The translations under genes and the position numbers were made by a program. Below are positions 1 through 11,469 of a stretch of 64,000 bases of DNA, piece after piece (position 1 is the first letter of the stretch; each line of letters begins with the position of its first letter). Under the pieces are notes generated by a model, which was not told the origin of the DNA, did not search any database, and worked only from the letters and a program-made list of their open reading frames with translations. This DNA comes from Acorus gramineus (Eukaryota > Streptophyta > Magnoliopsida > Acorales > Acoraceae), in the NCBI GenBank assembly GCA_030737835.1, contig CM060850.1, positions 6,811,299 through 6,875,298 of the forward strand, read 5' to 3'.

Positions 1-1328
1 CCAATGCAGCTACTGACCATCATATCCACTGTTGATGACTTAAATTATCCGGAGAAGACAGAAACTTATTATATAGTAAATGCTCCATATATTTTTTCAG
101 CATGTTGGAAGGTAAAGTGTTTGATTATACTCATTTTAAAAATTCTATGGTGAATAAGTGGTTTCTGATCATGTTTCTTCTTATTAATTGAAATTGAATT
201 GCCATTACTATATTTGCTCATATTTTTTTGGTAGGTCGTCAAGCCCCTTCTGCAAGAAAGGACCAGGAAAAAAATCCAGGTGCTGCAGGGTTGTGGCAGA
301 GATGAGTTACTGAAGGTAATATTAGCTAAAGACATTTTTTGTTACCAAGGACATAGTTAATAAACAATGTCAGATCTGCATGTTTAACTAATCCATCTAG
401 ATGGATTTTGATGTCTACCTTTTTGTCAACCAAAACCACCAATATAGATGAAGTAAATACCCTTACACAAAGGATTAATGGAAAATAGGTACATTAATCA
501 ATCTTCTCCTCTCTTTCAGGTAAATTGGAAGTTAAAAAGATGTTTTATAACAATCACCAGTCAAAGATAAAAGTGGTTTACATAACAGGACCAACTTATC
601 AAGTTTTCAAAGATAAATCAAGTTCATGGTTATTACAATATCCTACATTGCTATATACTTGGCCGAAAAACCTTATCCCGCCTCCATAAGAGACCTTATA
701 GTCTAAAACCGAAATAAACTATTGACCCCCGTCAGTTTACATGAAAATGAAGGTTTCAATCTTACACTAGCCTAAATTGTGCAAAAATCAGTGCACCTTC
801 TTATGAAGGCCATATAGTTCACCATTCCAAAGAAAAAAAAACTCCAAATTGAAGGTTACCTGTTTATAAATCTTCTGCATTTGTTTTGCTTCAGCTATTT
901 GTTATCTTGCATTTTTTTTTTCCATAAGTTCCTCTCAGTCTACATTTGATTTTTACTTCTATTACTTGAATACCCAACATTTTGGTTTCATTGTTTTGCA
1001 CTAGATAATGGACTACGAATCGCTCCCTCATTTTTGTAAAAGAGAAGGATCGGGCTCATCAAGGCACTCAACAAACGGATCCAATGACTGCTTCTCTCTC
1101 GATCATGCGTTCCATCAACAGCTTTACAACTACATCAAACAACAGTCTCTAAGCGTTCAACCTGTCGCCCCGCTCAAACAGGGCTCATTTCACGTTGATG
1201 TTCCTGAGGATACAGAAGGTTCCAAGATCGCCCAATCGATAGAATCCGAGTTTCAGAAGTTCAGCAACCGAAATGGCTTAACCCATTCACTGAGCGGGCT
1301 GAACATCAATGGTGATTTATATGACTAA
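1..1328 (+). CDS. SEC14-like (CRAL-TRIO) phosphatidylinositol transfer protein, 3' part
   Basis: The last three coding exons are visible: 1-111 (runs in from the left), 235-315 and 1005-1328. All borders are GT-AG and all junctions are phase 0. They give 171 C-terminal residues. Exon 1 reads through the end of a CRAL-TRIO lipid-binding domain (TYYIVNAPYIFSACWK), the next exon continues it (VVKPLLQERTRKKIQVLQGC) and the last carries the tail seen in plant single-domain SEC14 proteins (CFSLDHAFHQQLYNYIKQQS). Family members bind and exchange phosphatidylinositol and phosphatidylcholine and support membrane traffic and phosphoinositide signalling. From memory it resembles Arabidopsis At1g55840-type proteins of about 325 residues, so roughly half lies outside the window. 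The family is secure; the substrate and exact subfamily are inference. Confidence 0.9.
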
Positions 1329-1775
1329 AACATACAAAATCATTACTATAACTCAGAAGATAAGGCTGCTTCACATAATGTATGTACCACAATGTACTAG
1401 TAGAGCATTTGCAATCTCTCAGTGCGAAGCTTCTTCGATGAAAGGAAATTCAGTTCAATTTGTAGTTGTAGACTGTTAAAAGATAGAATGAACATCAAAG
1501 GCTGAACCCAGAGGTTGGAGAGGATGAAGAGAGGTTGTTTTTAGTCTATGCTCTCAAAGCCAGGGATTGCTTTTGAGTAAAAAAAAATGTGGGGAAGTCC
1601 TATATGCGCTCTAAATTTCTGTATTAATAATACTTATTGGAAATCATCCTAGGTATCATGTGATGTATCAACTGTAATTACAGTGACTGATCTTATGTTT
1701 TTATAATTATATTAGCATGACATGAAGTTTTGTGTTCCTTCCAGAATTTGATTAATAAAAATGGTGCTGTTTCCT
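1329..1775 (+). other. 3' UTR and probable poly(A) region of the SEC14-like gene
   Basis: Non-coding sequence follows the stop. An AATAAA-like motif (ATTAATAAAAATG) near 1752 is a candidate poly(A) signal. The exact cleavage site cannot be seen. Confidence 0.4.
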
Positions 1776-4089
1776 GTGGTCTCATATGCATGATTTCAAC
1801 AGTGTATATTAACTTATTTTTGTTTTTATATTTTAGTGGTTGGGTGGTTTTATATTTCTAGACACTATGTTCTATGTGGTTGTGGACCTCCATAACAGCA
1901 TTGCTGGTACTGGATTCATTATTAAATATATATTTTTAAAAAATCAAAACATGAATATACCATAAAATAAGAATGTGAATAAGACTATCATTAGAATCAT
2001 AAGTTAAAAAAATGAACCAAAACTCTTATCATGGCTTGACCCCAATTGTATAGTACAAAGGAAAAAAAAAAAAAAAAAGGTAAAAGACCTACTGTCCCTA
2101 TGTGAGAATGACTAAATTACTCTATAACTACTGCATCAATTGGTTGTGGTCCATAGTAATAGATTAGTGTTTGAATTAGATATTTGTGTTTGAATTGATG
2201 ATGAACTGGATGGATGGGTTGCGGTATTTATATGTAAAACTTGGATGACAAATTACCTCATATATCCTTGACTATAGTTTTTTTGGATGGTAGGGGGGAT
2301 AATTTAAGGATAATATTACTTATAGTCCATTTTTCAATTTTAAATCCAGTCTACACATGTTTTTAATTTTTTTAAGATAGTATACTTTATCTAATGAGGT
2401 ATATATTTTTATAAAAAATGAAATATATATTTCAATAAATTGCATAGATGCATTTATAGATACTGTAAAAAAAAATTATCGAAGCATAGATGTCGCTGAG
2501 ATGAGTATATGCTTTTCATCGACACATATGGGACTGAAATTGAAACTAGAATAAAAACAATATAGTACACCTATAATTTAAACATTCTTATTTTGGAATA
2601 GGTGGGGGATGGGATGGAATAGTAGTAAATAAATAAAAAATATTTTGTTTTGTTGGTATAAAATGACTCACGTGTAAATCAATTATTTCTTTATAATTCT
2701 TTATTTACATCTTATTATCTTTTATCCACAGTTTATTCACAACTAATCAAATAATAAAAATTTTATTATTGTATCTCTAATAAGAAATCTAAAAAAATAA
2801 TATAACAAAAAATGATTTATTCTTTATCTATATTGAAATAATTACATATCCCAAAATCCCATTCGCAACTACCCAACAAAGGTTGGGTTATACGTTCAGA
2901 ACATGTAAGTGCAGAAATGTATGAATTCAATTCATTATGTAATTCAATTAAAGATACATATTTTATTAGAGTGGTGATACTCAGGCCCCAACTCATAGGC
3001 CCTACTCACAAATCCCATGAGGTGTCATCACCTTATTGGTTGGCTTGTTGACTTTTGAAAATGGATAAAATGACAAAATACAGATATGCCATTCATTAAA
3101 AATAGATCCCATTAACCCAAATCCTCATTTTTTCTCTTATTAATCTTTCACAATAATTTGAATTTGCCTATTTTGAAAAATATATCTTACACTAAAATTT
3201 GCCTATTTCAAAATTTGAATTTTGAAATTCTTATGAATTTTACACCAAAATTTACCTAACTTACACAAAAATTACCTAAATTGTTTTTCATCAAAATTAC
3301 ACCAAAACTTACCTAAATTATACCAAAATTACCTAAATAACACCAAAAAAAAATGTTCCAGTTTTTTTTATGATTATAAATGTAAATGTAATGTAGTAGA
3401 GGAGTCTACAACAATGACTATTTGCTCTTCAAATAAAAAAGCAAATAAAAAATTTTCTCTTCAATGACTATTTAGATTGTCATGCAAAAAATGTAACACT
3501 TCTACAACAATACACATGTAGTTAACTGTTACATTTACAAATATATAAATCATTACGTATATGCGATTGACTGTTACATTTATAAATGTAACAAATACAA
3601 ATCATTATGTGTATGCGATTGAATGTTACATTTACGAATGACTGTTACATTTACACAGTTTTTAATACACATTTTTCTCAATGTAAATACAAAAAACAAT
3701 ACACACATGCACAAGACTGTTACATTTTAAATATAACAAAAAAAAAATTGAGACAAAACAAATCAAACTGTGAAAAATGACATTCAATGCATGAAAAAAA
3801 TTCATAAAATTAGGATCTAAAAATCATTATTAATTTTATTATATAAATATAGAGTTCAAAAAAAAAAATTCAAAAACACCATCCAGTTTGTAACATTTCT
3901 CTTTGTAAATTAAATAAATGAAAACCATGGACCATTGAAAGAAATTGGAATTTGGGTTTTTTTTTTTTTTTTTTTGAAGAGAAGGAGAATGCCAACTCAC
4001 TGTCATTGCCGCGTTTTCCATTTTCTTTAAATAAAACTAAAAAAACCAACAAACAAACCGTTAAAAACAAACACCAATCCACAAAACCT
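1776..4089. other. AT-rich intergenic region with short degenerate repeats
   Basis: No supportable gene. It includes a degenerate member of a dispersed AT-rich MITE-like family (about 2290-2580), a run of roughly 20-bp motifs of the type ACACCAAAATTACCTAAAT (about 3240-3345), and a roughly 45-bp repeat built on CTGTTACATTTACAAAT (about 3520-3660). Short open frames near 3839-4173 are low-complexity A/T runs and are not called genes. Confidence 0.5.
3240..3660. repeat. Degenerate tandem AT-rich repeats
   Basis: Two adjacent motif families recur in imperfect tandem. One is ACCAAAATTACCTAAAT-like (3240-3345). The other is CTGTTACATTTACAAAT followed by AATCATTACGTATATGCGATT-like sequence (3520-3660). 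Confidence 0.5.
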
Positions 4090-4098
4090 TATCAAAAA

Positions 4099-4370
4099 GG
4101 GTTTTTATTTTTAAGTCCCTATAAACCATATGATTTAGTGATCGATCCCTCCCTTCTTCATATTAATGTTTAAGTCCTTAAATTTTTTACAATATGTTAC
4201 TTATCAATCCCTCCTAGGGACTAATAAAAAAATTAAATAATTTAGTAATAAATTCATTCCAGAGACTAATAAAGAACACATCGTTTAAACATAAGCACTT
4301 ATACATATGAGGAAAGGAGGGATCGATCATTAAATCATATAATTTACGGAGACTTAAAAATAAAAAACCC
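4099..4370. mobile_element. MULE-type fold-back MITE with perfect 9-bp target duplication
   Basis: The 272-bp element has terminal inverted repeats of about 65 bp beginning GGGTTTTTATTTTTAAGTC and ending with their complement. It is flanked by perfect 9-bp direct repeats TATCAAAAA (4090-4098 and 4371-4379). Long inverted repeats plus a 9-bp target duplication are the Mutator-like (MULE) signature. It has no coding capacity. It lies directly upstream of the TATA box at 4443 and may have changed that promoter. Confidence 0.85.
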
Positions 4371-4441
4371 TATCAAAAACTCCCCCAACCCTAAATCCAC
4401 TCTCAACCTTTCTTTCAAAACCTCTCCCTTCAAAACAAAAC

Positions 4442-4450
4442 ACCATATAA
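4442..4450 (+). promoter_or_regulatory. TATA box of putative small gene
   Basis: CATATAAATAC lies about 100 bp upstream of the ATG at 4548. It is followed by an A/C-rich leader with a CCA run, a typical plant 5' UTR composition. Confidence 0.45.
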
Positions 4451-4547
4451 ATACAACCCAAAAACTACAACACCAAAACCAACACTTTCAACTACCACCA
4501 CCACCACCACAAGCCCTCTTACACACAGACAACCTCCATCAGCTTCA

Positions 4548-4757
4548 ATGGAGCCAATGACGATACTGGCACTCACGGGCGGCGTGATTGGGCAGATCGC
4601 GGTGGTCGTGCTCAGGTTCCGGCCGGCATTCGTCTTCGTCTCCCGCCTCGTCGACTGCCTCCAACACCCCCGACCTCCACCACCACTGGCCACCACAATC
4701 GAACAGGTCACAGAGACCATTGCAGGGCAACAGCACCCCAACCAACACCAAGACTAA
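4548..4757 (+). CDS. Putative small membrane protein, 69 aa, function unknown
   Basis: An uninterrupted frame starts at an ATG in good context (cttcaATGGAG). It is preceded by a TATA box at about 4443 and a CCA-rich leader. The frame is clearly more GC-rich than the DNA around it, which favours real coding. Residues 5-25 (TILALTGGVIGQIAVVVLRF) form a hydrophobic stretch that could be a signal anchor. A short basic segment, a PRPPPP patch and a Gln/His-rich tail follow. I recognise no family. It could be a small plant-specific protein gene or the 5' remnant of a larger one. A MULE MITE ends 72 bp before the TATA box. Confidence 0.4.
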   Translation: MEPMTILALTGGVIGQIAVVVLRFRPAFVFVSRLVDCLQHPRPPPPLATTIEQVTETIAGQQHPNQHQD

Positions 4758-5890
4758 TGACAACACAATGTTGTAGTGATCTATCTTCGATATCTGTAGA
4801 TAATGTGAGATGTAAACTATGTTGGTATTTTGTGACCAACTATACATATAAATCTTATTTAATGCTTTGAATCCAAACCGTATAATTGCAAGAGTTTGTA
4901 ACAGATTGATAGGGTAAACATGCATATGTTTGTTTTGAAACACCTATACGATTGCATGCACTGTTAGTCTGAAACGGTTAGTCCGGTGTCGGTTCACAGA
5001 ATTTGAAATGCATAATGAGTGATGTTACACAGTATTTTTCAATCTAAATTCTAATCTTATATGCGTCAAATCACAATTCACCGAAGCATATACTTTTATT
5101 AATTAGGTATATGTATCGATAATATTTTCACATTTTCTATAAATGCATACATACAATTCGTTGAAACATATGTTTTATGTTTTATAAAAACATGTACATT
5201 ATTAGATGAAGTATACTATTTTTAAAAAATTAAAATATGTTAAAACTGGAAATAGAACTGTACCTAATATATCTACCAATGTGATGTGTATGTAACGGCT
5301 TGCCCAAAGAAACAAAACCAAATGGTAGTGACACTATTTACCAAGAACAGAGCCTAGTACCCTCTTACTTTTTTCGGATACGCATTTCTAACTCAGCACT
5401 TCCCTTCTATTGATGCATACTGTTATTCGATGCATGTGATATCCTTATTATTATTGAGTTTAGATCATTGTGTATTTGCTGTGCTAACATGTACGAATTT
5501 GTATGACTCATTATTTTTATATGACACGCATAACAAACTAATGATGGGTTCAATTCCATCATTGATTCTATTCATAATGCACAAATATGTTGTGTTTCAA
5601 TAAATTACATATACCCACAACAAAGTTTCAGCATTTCTGTAATCCTACTAGTGGAAGATACAACATTTCTTGAGGGCAAGTTTGATAACCCTAGTCTCTT
5701 CCATCAGTAATCTAATTCTAATAGATTATGTGAAAGAAAGGAATGAAGATGATTTTGCCTAAGCCAAGCCACATCAGCATGGTCACGGTACAAAGAATTC
5801 CAAACTTCATTCACCTGGATATTCCAGAAGGAGAATGAGAAGGGGTACCAAACTGCCCCTAACTGCACATTCCTGCGTTGTGTGTTCTTT
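4758..5890. other. AT-rich intergenic sequence
   Basis: No gene supported. Positions 5020-5275 hold a degenerate copy of the dispersed AT-rich MITE-like family (core ATTAGATGAAGTATAC near 5198). The stretch just before 5891 is probably the 3' UTR of the minus-strand sucrase/ferredoxin-like gene. Confidence 0.45.
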
Positions 5891-8800
5891 TCACAGCTGC
5901 CTGTAGCACCTGATCGCAACAGCAACTGATGCGATGGCAGCGACAACTGCGATGGCAGCGTAAGTGTCCTCTCGCTCCCAGCTCTCAAACCACGTGGGCA
6001 TGGAACAAGATTTGCGACTGCAGCAGCTTTTGCTGCTGCGATAGCTATTTATTGGCTTCGCTTCATGTTCGGTCGCACTAGTATTCCCTGGTTTTTCCTC
6101 TGGTGGCAATGGATTGCCACAGCATGAGATGTTGCCGGAGCCTTGGCAGCAGTTTATTTTTTCAGTTGTGTTTCCGTTCACTACAGCATTCTGTTGGATG
6201 GGTTGCTTCGATTCTTTTGAACTCTTATCCCTCTCAGAGGTTTCCACGGGTAGTTGAAGCCTGAAGGCATGTGTCTTCTTCTGGTCTTCTTCGGATAAAC
6301 CCATCTGACCCCTACAGTAGGATTTAGAACCTTGTCAGTATCTGATGAATATTTCCACGCATCTTGAGGATGCTATGAGAAACATTATTTTTCATTGTGC
6401 CAAGCGAACAAAATCTTGTTTTTTAAAAAGAAAGGTTGGAGTAATCTATTAAATAAGTTGCCCCTCTTACAACGGGGAACGAGGGATCTACAATAGAACA
6501 TAAAAACATAAAGATAGAAACGATACAATAGGCGTTCTATGGAGCAGTAAAAGCCCGGGTGACTGCCCAAAACACTATCCCACTCCCCTTTCCAATTATT
6601 ACCCACAATCCTTGAAGGTGTGTTTCCCCATAAGCACTGTCACCCAAGATCGTAAGTTAGACATGATTATCACCCAATTATCCGCATAAGACAAAACTGA
6701 TTTGTAACTTGGTGTAATAGGAAATAATATAATTAAAGGTTGGATGGTTGTCAACAATGAAAAAACCAAGACATGGATGGAAGGACATCATATTTTTTAT
6801 GTAATAAATAAATATATGCAAGGAAGTCAACATTTTGATGACAGTCCAAAAATATAAGCCTCTAATACTCGTCGCTCAAATGGGAATAACATGACTGATA
6901 ATTGTGACATTTTCTTTTGCTTTGATGGCCTTGTTGCACTAGACATCAAGAGAGAGGTGATGTTCTGGTGGTTGGGATTTAAAAGGGAGGATTAACAACA
7001 GGTGTCCTTAGTGGTGATGCTCAATTGATGTGAAAGAAGGAGATCCAGTGGAGCTTGTGGTGAATCCCAGCGGAGAGAGGTTGCACTGGGTTGTTTATTG
7101 GGCAAATGGGTGAAGTGATGGTGAAAATGTTTGGTTTTCAGTGGTGTGGGATGAATTGTGGTCCATTACATGGCCATATTAAAGGTATTTCTAAGTTTTT
7201 TCAATGTGGTGCCGTGGTGGTAAAAGGGTTGATTTAGATGTTAGCTTGGGGCAAGAGGGTCATTTTGCAGCATGAGAAATGGGTAATGTTAGGGGTGTTT
7301 TAGTAATTTTTTTGGCATGTTGTTGTTTGTGGTTCATGTCATTTGAGATTCATGGCTGTGGGATTTTATCGATGTTGCTGAAGTGAGTGTTACGTGGGCT
7401 TGGTTAGGTTTGTGCTGCGGGGGCCAAATTAAATTGGTGGCTAACCGAGATTAGGCTTTGGGCTAGATAAAGAAATAACTTAGTTTCAGGCCTTGCTAGA
7501 TTCATGGGCCGATGTTCAAGCTTGTAGATCAAACAAAAACCGAACTACAAGCTCTATCACTTCTGATTTAGGACCAAATCTAAGGTGAGGGGGTTAACTG
7601 CCTCTAATCATTATCTTGGAACTAATGCGCTATATGGTTTTGAAATTGCTAGAATGTTTTAAGAAAATATATATACCATGCCATAATTTCATGTTTTTGC
7701 AAATGTATCTTAGTATAAGCTTGCATGTTATCATCATGTGGAATCCCAAGCTTGCTCTGTATTAAATCCCATGTTCCACTTTAGATCATGATTTAAGATA
7801 TCATGATTTATGACAATCGTGTTTTTCTACTAATTAGCATGTTTTATGTAAACAAATGATAGAGCATTAAAATTGAATTAAAACACTTAGCATTTTCAAA
7901 AATGAATGAAGCTTTAAGATGAGTTCAAAACAATCAAACAACTAGCAGCTAATAGAGTAGTTAATCCGCATTCAAAATGTTCTATGCATGCAATAAATGT
8001 TCTAGTAAAAGAAGAGTGCCGATGAACAAAATGCATTGCAAACCTGATTCTTCTAAGAATAAGAAGAATACAGCACACAATCGGAATGAATAGCTTCTCA
8101 AAGATTATCAGCATAGAAATTTATTATAACAAATTGAGGACATCTTAAGAAGCAAAATTACTGAAGATGCAACACTTAAAAAGGAAAGTTTCAGAACAGT
8201 GAACGACACTAATTAATCATGCAAAAGATTCAGCTTGATCCAAAGGGCCAATTGATTTCATTTGCTTTATAAATAAACAAACAAACCTCCACAGTCTGTC
8301 CACAATTTCTCCTTTTCCAATATGCTGCTCAAGCAGAATAGGCACATCATCTGGAGTAACATAGCCATACCTATCACATAGAACAAGAGAATTCCATCAT
8401 CTAAATATAAAACAAAAATTATGTTAAATATAAGAAATGCTGCTCTTTAGTAGAATGATTCTAATCACAGAAAGCCAAAAGCACAAAATACCAGGATCAT
8501 AAAATTGTAATAATAACAACATGCATCAGGTATCGAGATGCAAGTAGAGATTGCTTCCTTACCAATGACCTGTCACTGCTCCATCCATACTTGAACTAAA
8601 GACAATGATGTTTCCCGCATATTTATGTCCCCCAATATGAGAGCAGGGACTAACTGATACTAGACCATGAAGACCATGTGATTTTATCTCCTCTTTGAAT
8701 CTTCTAACAAGCACAGGTCCACACGCACCACACCTACGATCTCGGCTTCCATGAGAACAAACAAAGACATATGAACCTTTGAGTGTTTCAGAAGTCCCCG

Positions 8801-11357
8801 GGAGCCATTCTGTGTCCTTCACGAGCACTTCTTCAACAAACGCATCAACATCAAAATGCGTCAAGCTCCTGCAGCCAGTCACAAACTTACAACAGTTCAA
8901 TCAATTTGTATGGAATAAGATACACAGTTCCAATCTGATGATTCTGCACACTGATCAACAAACAGTAGTAGAAGTCTATTGAATAAACTTGCCTGTATCT
9001 GATCATATCTGGAAATATCAAGACATCCCCATTTGATGTCTCTGTCCCATCCTCACCCTCACATATGGTTAACCGTGTCTGCCAGGACAACAAATAAAAA
9101 TCAACCAAATAGAATGTAAGTATGTAACAATAGAGAACAATATGCAAACTCAAGATGAATTGATTCAATCCAAACTTTTGACATTACCACTCTATTATCA
9201 CCAAAATAATAATGTTTCCTCTTTAACATGCCATAATTCACTAAATTCAAAAAAATGTCTGTTTTGTTCTGAATTTTATTGGAAACTTCAATGATAAAAA
9301 ATTGTTCCACTGCTCGCAAGATCTTATAAACAATGAAACATGTATCGAGATAGTTATGAGCTAGACAGTTCCCTCTTTCATTGTTTACCGCTTGGGGTTT
9401 CAGTCACAGACTCACAGCACATACCAATGCAAAGTACCAACATAACGGATATGTTTTCTTTTAATACAAATATCACCGGGACAAGAATGGTGCCAGTGCT
9501 AGCAGAAAATGTAGAAAGAACAGCACAGAACCTACTGATACTTGGTTTTACAGAACAAACAGGCAGGTATATCCTGCATGGTAACAGTGAATTAAGAAAA
9601 AAAACAATAAGAAAAAACAGGGAAACGGAAATGAAAGGGATAGAGTGGAGAGAGTATATAAGAAGCATGAGGAGATATCATAAGGTGAAACAAAGCAGAA
9701 CTTTAGGAAATTTTATAGTAATCAGGACCGATGTTTACAGAAGTATTCGTAATAACCAATCCTTATCCAGGCCAGTGCCATAATTACATTGGGTTGGCGA
9801 TGATGAAAAAGGTGGACCAACTTGAGTTATTGGAAGAGTGATATGCTTATGGATAAGAATATCCAAATTGGGCAACACTGGACTCTGATTCACTAAATGA
9901 AGCACTTAATTACTGCATGTTTTTACAAGGAAACACAAATATATGGTGAGGTAGCAAAATTTTTAGGAAACTGAATAATTAGGCACTGATGCTTAATTCT
10001 CATGAACATGATCCATTATCTTTTAGAAACATAACAACACAATGAGCAGGAAAAGGGAAATCTTAATGGCAAAATGAGTTGTCTTAATGTCAGAAAATCA
10101 ACAATAGGCCTCTGCCAAACCCATTTATTTTCAACTTCTAAGGTGCAGGACCCATGATTTGAGTTCATCTAAATATGGATTTCACTGAATTTTTTGCACT
10201 GACAGGCATAACAGCATGGGTGGATTTACGTTACTGCATGAGTAATTTAAGTTCCGCAAATAGGAAATCCAAATGGGTCACAATGACTTGGATTCTGAAA
10301 CTCAACCTTTTCAAAGTAAATCAAAACAAAAACATGATCTCAAATCAACCCATTTTAGTAAGCACCAAACACCCATTTCACAAAGATCACCCAGCAATGT
10401 AAAATCCATCAAGATTACTTCCTTCACCAACATCCAAAACACAAATCTAATTTAGAGCCTACCAAAAAGAAAAACTGCCAATAGTCCACTGAATCAGGTC
10501 CTCAACTATTCATGCATCCACATTATAATAAAAAAAATATTTTAAAGCATCTTCCACTCAAAAATCCCAAAACATCCCAAACCAAAAAGAAAAAAAAAAC
10601 CAAAATCAGTATTACAAAAAAAAAAATCTTTATTTCACCTGCCTCTTCAATTTTAAGTATCCACACATCCCTCTTAACGAAAAATGAAATCCTATCGAAT
10701 CATTTGCACCTTCAAAACCCAAACAAACCAAACCCACTTCACATAGCCCACCAAAAACAAAACATCACTAAAAAATAACTAAAAAAAAAAAAAACAATCT
10801 TTTTTCAACTGCCTCTTCAACTTCAACTATCCACACATCCGTATAAAAAAATAAATAAATAAAATAAAATTTTGAAATCCCAAGGAAACATCTGCATCTC
10901 CAAAACACACAAAACTCACTTAAAACAACTTCAAATCCAATCTTTCTTTCACCTGTCTCTTCATCTCGCCCTTCCTCGCCAGAAGAGCCGCCGAGAGCAG
11001 CCTCGGCAGGCGATCAAACTCCGCCGCCTCCACGTGAGCGGGCCAGACATCGGGGGTCTTGTAACAGAGAAACACGTGCCGCTCGTAGATCTGCACGGTC
11101 CCCGCGAGCGGGCTCTGCCCGAACTCAGCCCGACCGAACCCGAACTCGGCGTCGCTGCTGCTCCCGCTCCCTCCGCCGCCGGAATCTCCGCCGCCGAGCG
11201 GACCACCCACGTCGTTCTGGAAGCTCCCGGCGGCGCTGCCTATCTGGGACCCCGGGGGGTCGGGGTAGGCGTCACCGACAAGCGCGCCGCCGGAGTCGGA
11301 CACGGCGATCGGGGAGGACGAAAGCGAGTCGTCTCTGAAGCTGTTATTGCTCGCCAT
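5891..11357 (-). CDS. Sucrase/ferredoxin-like (Apd1/Aim32 family) thioredoxin-like [2Fe-2S] protein
   Basis: Five exons on the minus strand: 11357-10953, 9078-8993, 8868-8563, 8370-8287 and 6311-5891 (1302 nt, 433 aa). Residues about 95-265 form the thioredoxin-like ferredoxin domain. C201 and C210 (CSHGSRDRRC) and H241 and H245 (HIGGH) match the two-Cys, two-His cluster ligands described for yeast Apd1 and Aim32. An acidic, Gly/Ser-rich N-terminus precedes the domain. The C-terminus (WFESWEREDTYAA, then about 20 hydrophobic residues) looks like a tail anchor. Intron 2 uses a GC donor (ACAG|GCAAGT), required to keep the RYRSLTHFD frame. The start is the ATG about 105 bp below a TATA box; an upstream in-frame Met lies in the leader. 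Plant members are commonly called sucrase/ferredoxin-like; their role is not settled. Confidence 0.9.
6312..8286 (-). other. Intron 4 of the sucrase/ferredoxin-like gene (1975 bp)
   Basis: The large last intron is bounded by GAG|GTTTGT and CTGTAG|G on the minus strand. Positions about 6415-7590 differ in composition from the rest and may be an old insertion, but I found no clear ends or coding remnant. Open frames at 6385-6606 and 7914-8114 have no recognisable content. Confidence 0.6.
9079..10952 (-). other. Intron 1 of the sucrase/ferredoxin-like gene (1874 bp)
   Basis: Bounded by ACAG|GTGAAA and TGGCAG|ACA on the minus strand. Its first 330 bp contain degenerate tandem copies of the exon 1/intron 1 border (see separate repeat). 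The 147-codon plus-strand frame at 9340-9783 has no recognisable domain and is not called. Confidence 0.6.
10520..10960. repeat. Degenerate tandem duplication of the exon 1 splice-donor region
   Basis: Three imperfect units share the plus-strand pattern ATCTTT-TTTCACCTGCCTCTTCA, later TATCCACACATCC and GAAATCC-CATCTGCA. They carry donor-equivalent points at 10638, 10809 and 10953, a spacing of 171 and 144 bp. The last is the real donor. A weaker fourth unit lies near 10520-10600. On the minus strand the first unit keeps an intact CAG|GTGAAA donor; the middle one has TT in place of GT. Confidence 0.6.
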
Positions 11358-11459
11358 GGAAAACACAGAAGCAGACAGAGAGAGAGAGAGGTCTGTTGTT
11401 TGTGATGGATGGGGTTTTTTGTATTGGTTGATGAAACTAGGGTTTCGAAAAGCAGGGTT

Positions 11460-11469
11460 TTTTATAAAA
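11460..11469 (-). promoter_or_regulatory. TATA box of the sucrase/ferredoxin-like gene
   Basis: On the minus strand TTTTATAAAA lies about 105 bp upstream of the ATG at 11357, with a CT-rich leader in between. This is the usual plant core-promoter arrangement. Confidence 0.5.

Noticed and set aside
9340-9783. 147-codon plus-strand frame in intron 1 of the sucrase/ferredoxin-like gene
   Set aside because: No recognisable domain, AT-rich composition like an intron, no promoter.
10872-11405. 177-codon plus-strand frame
   Set aside because: It is antisense to exon 1 of the sucrase/ferredoxin-like gene, which is firmly supported by family similarity.
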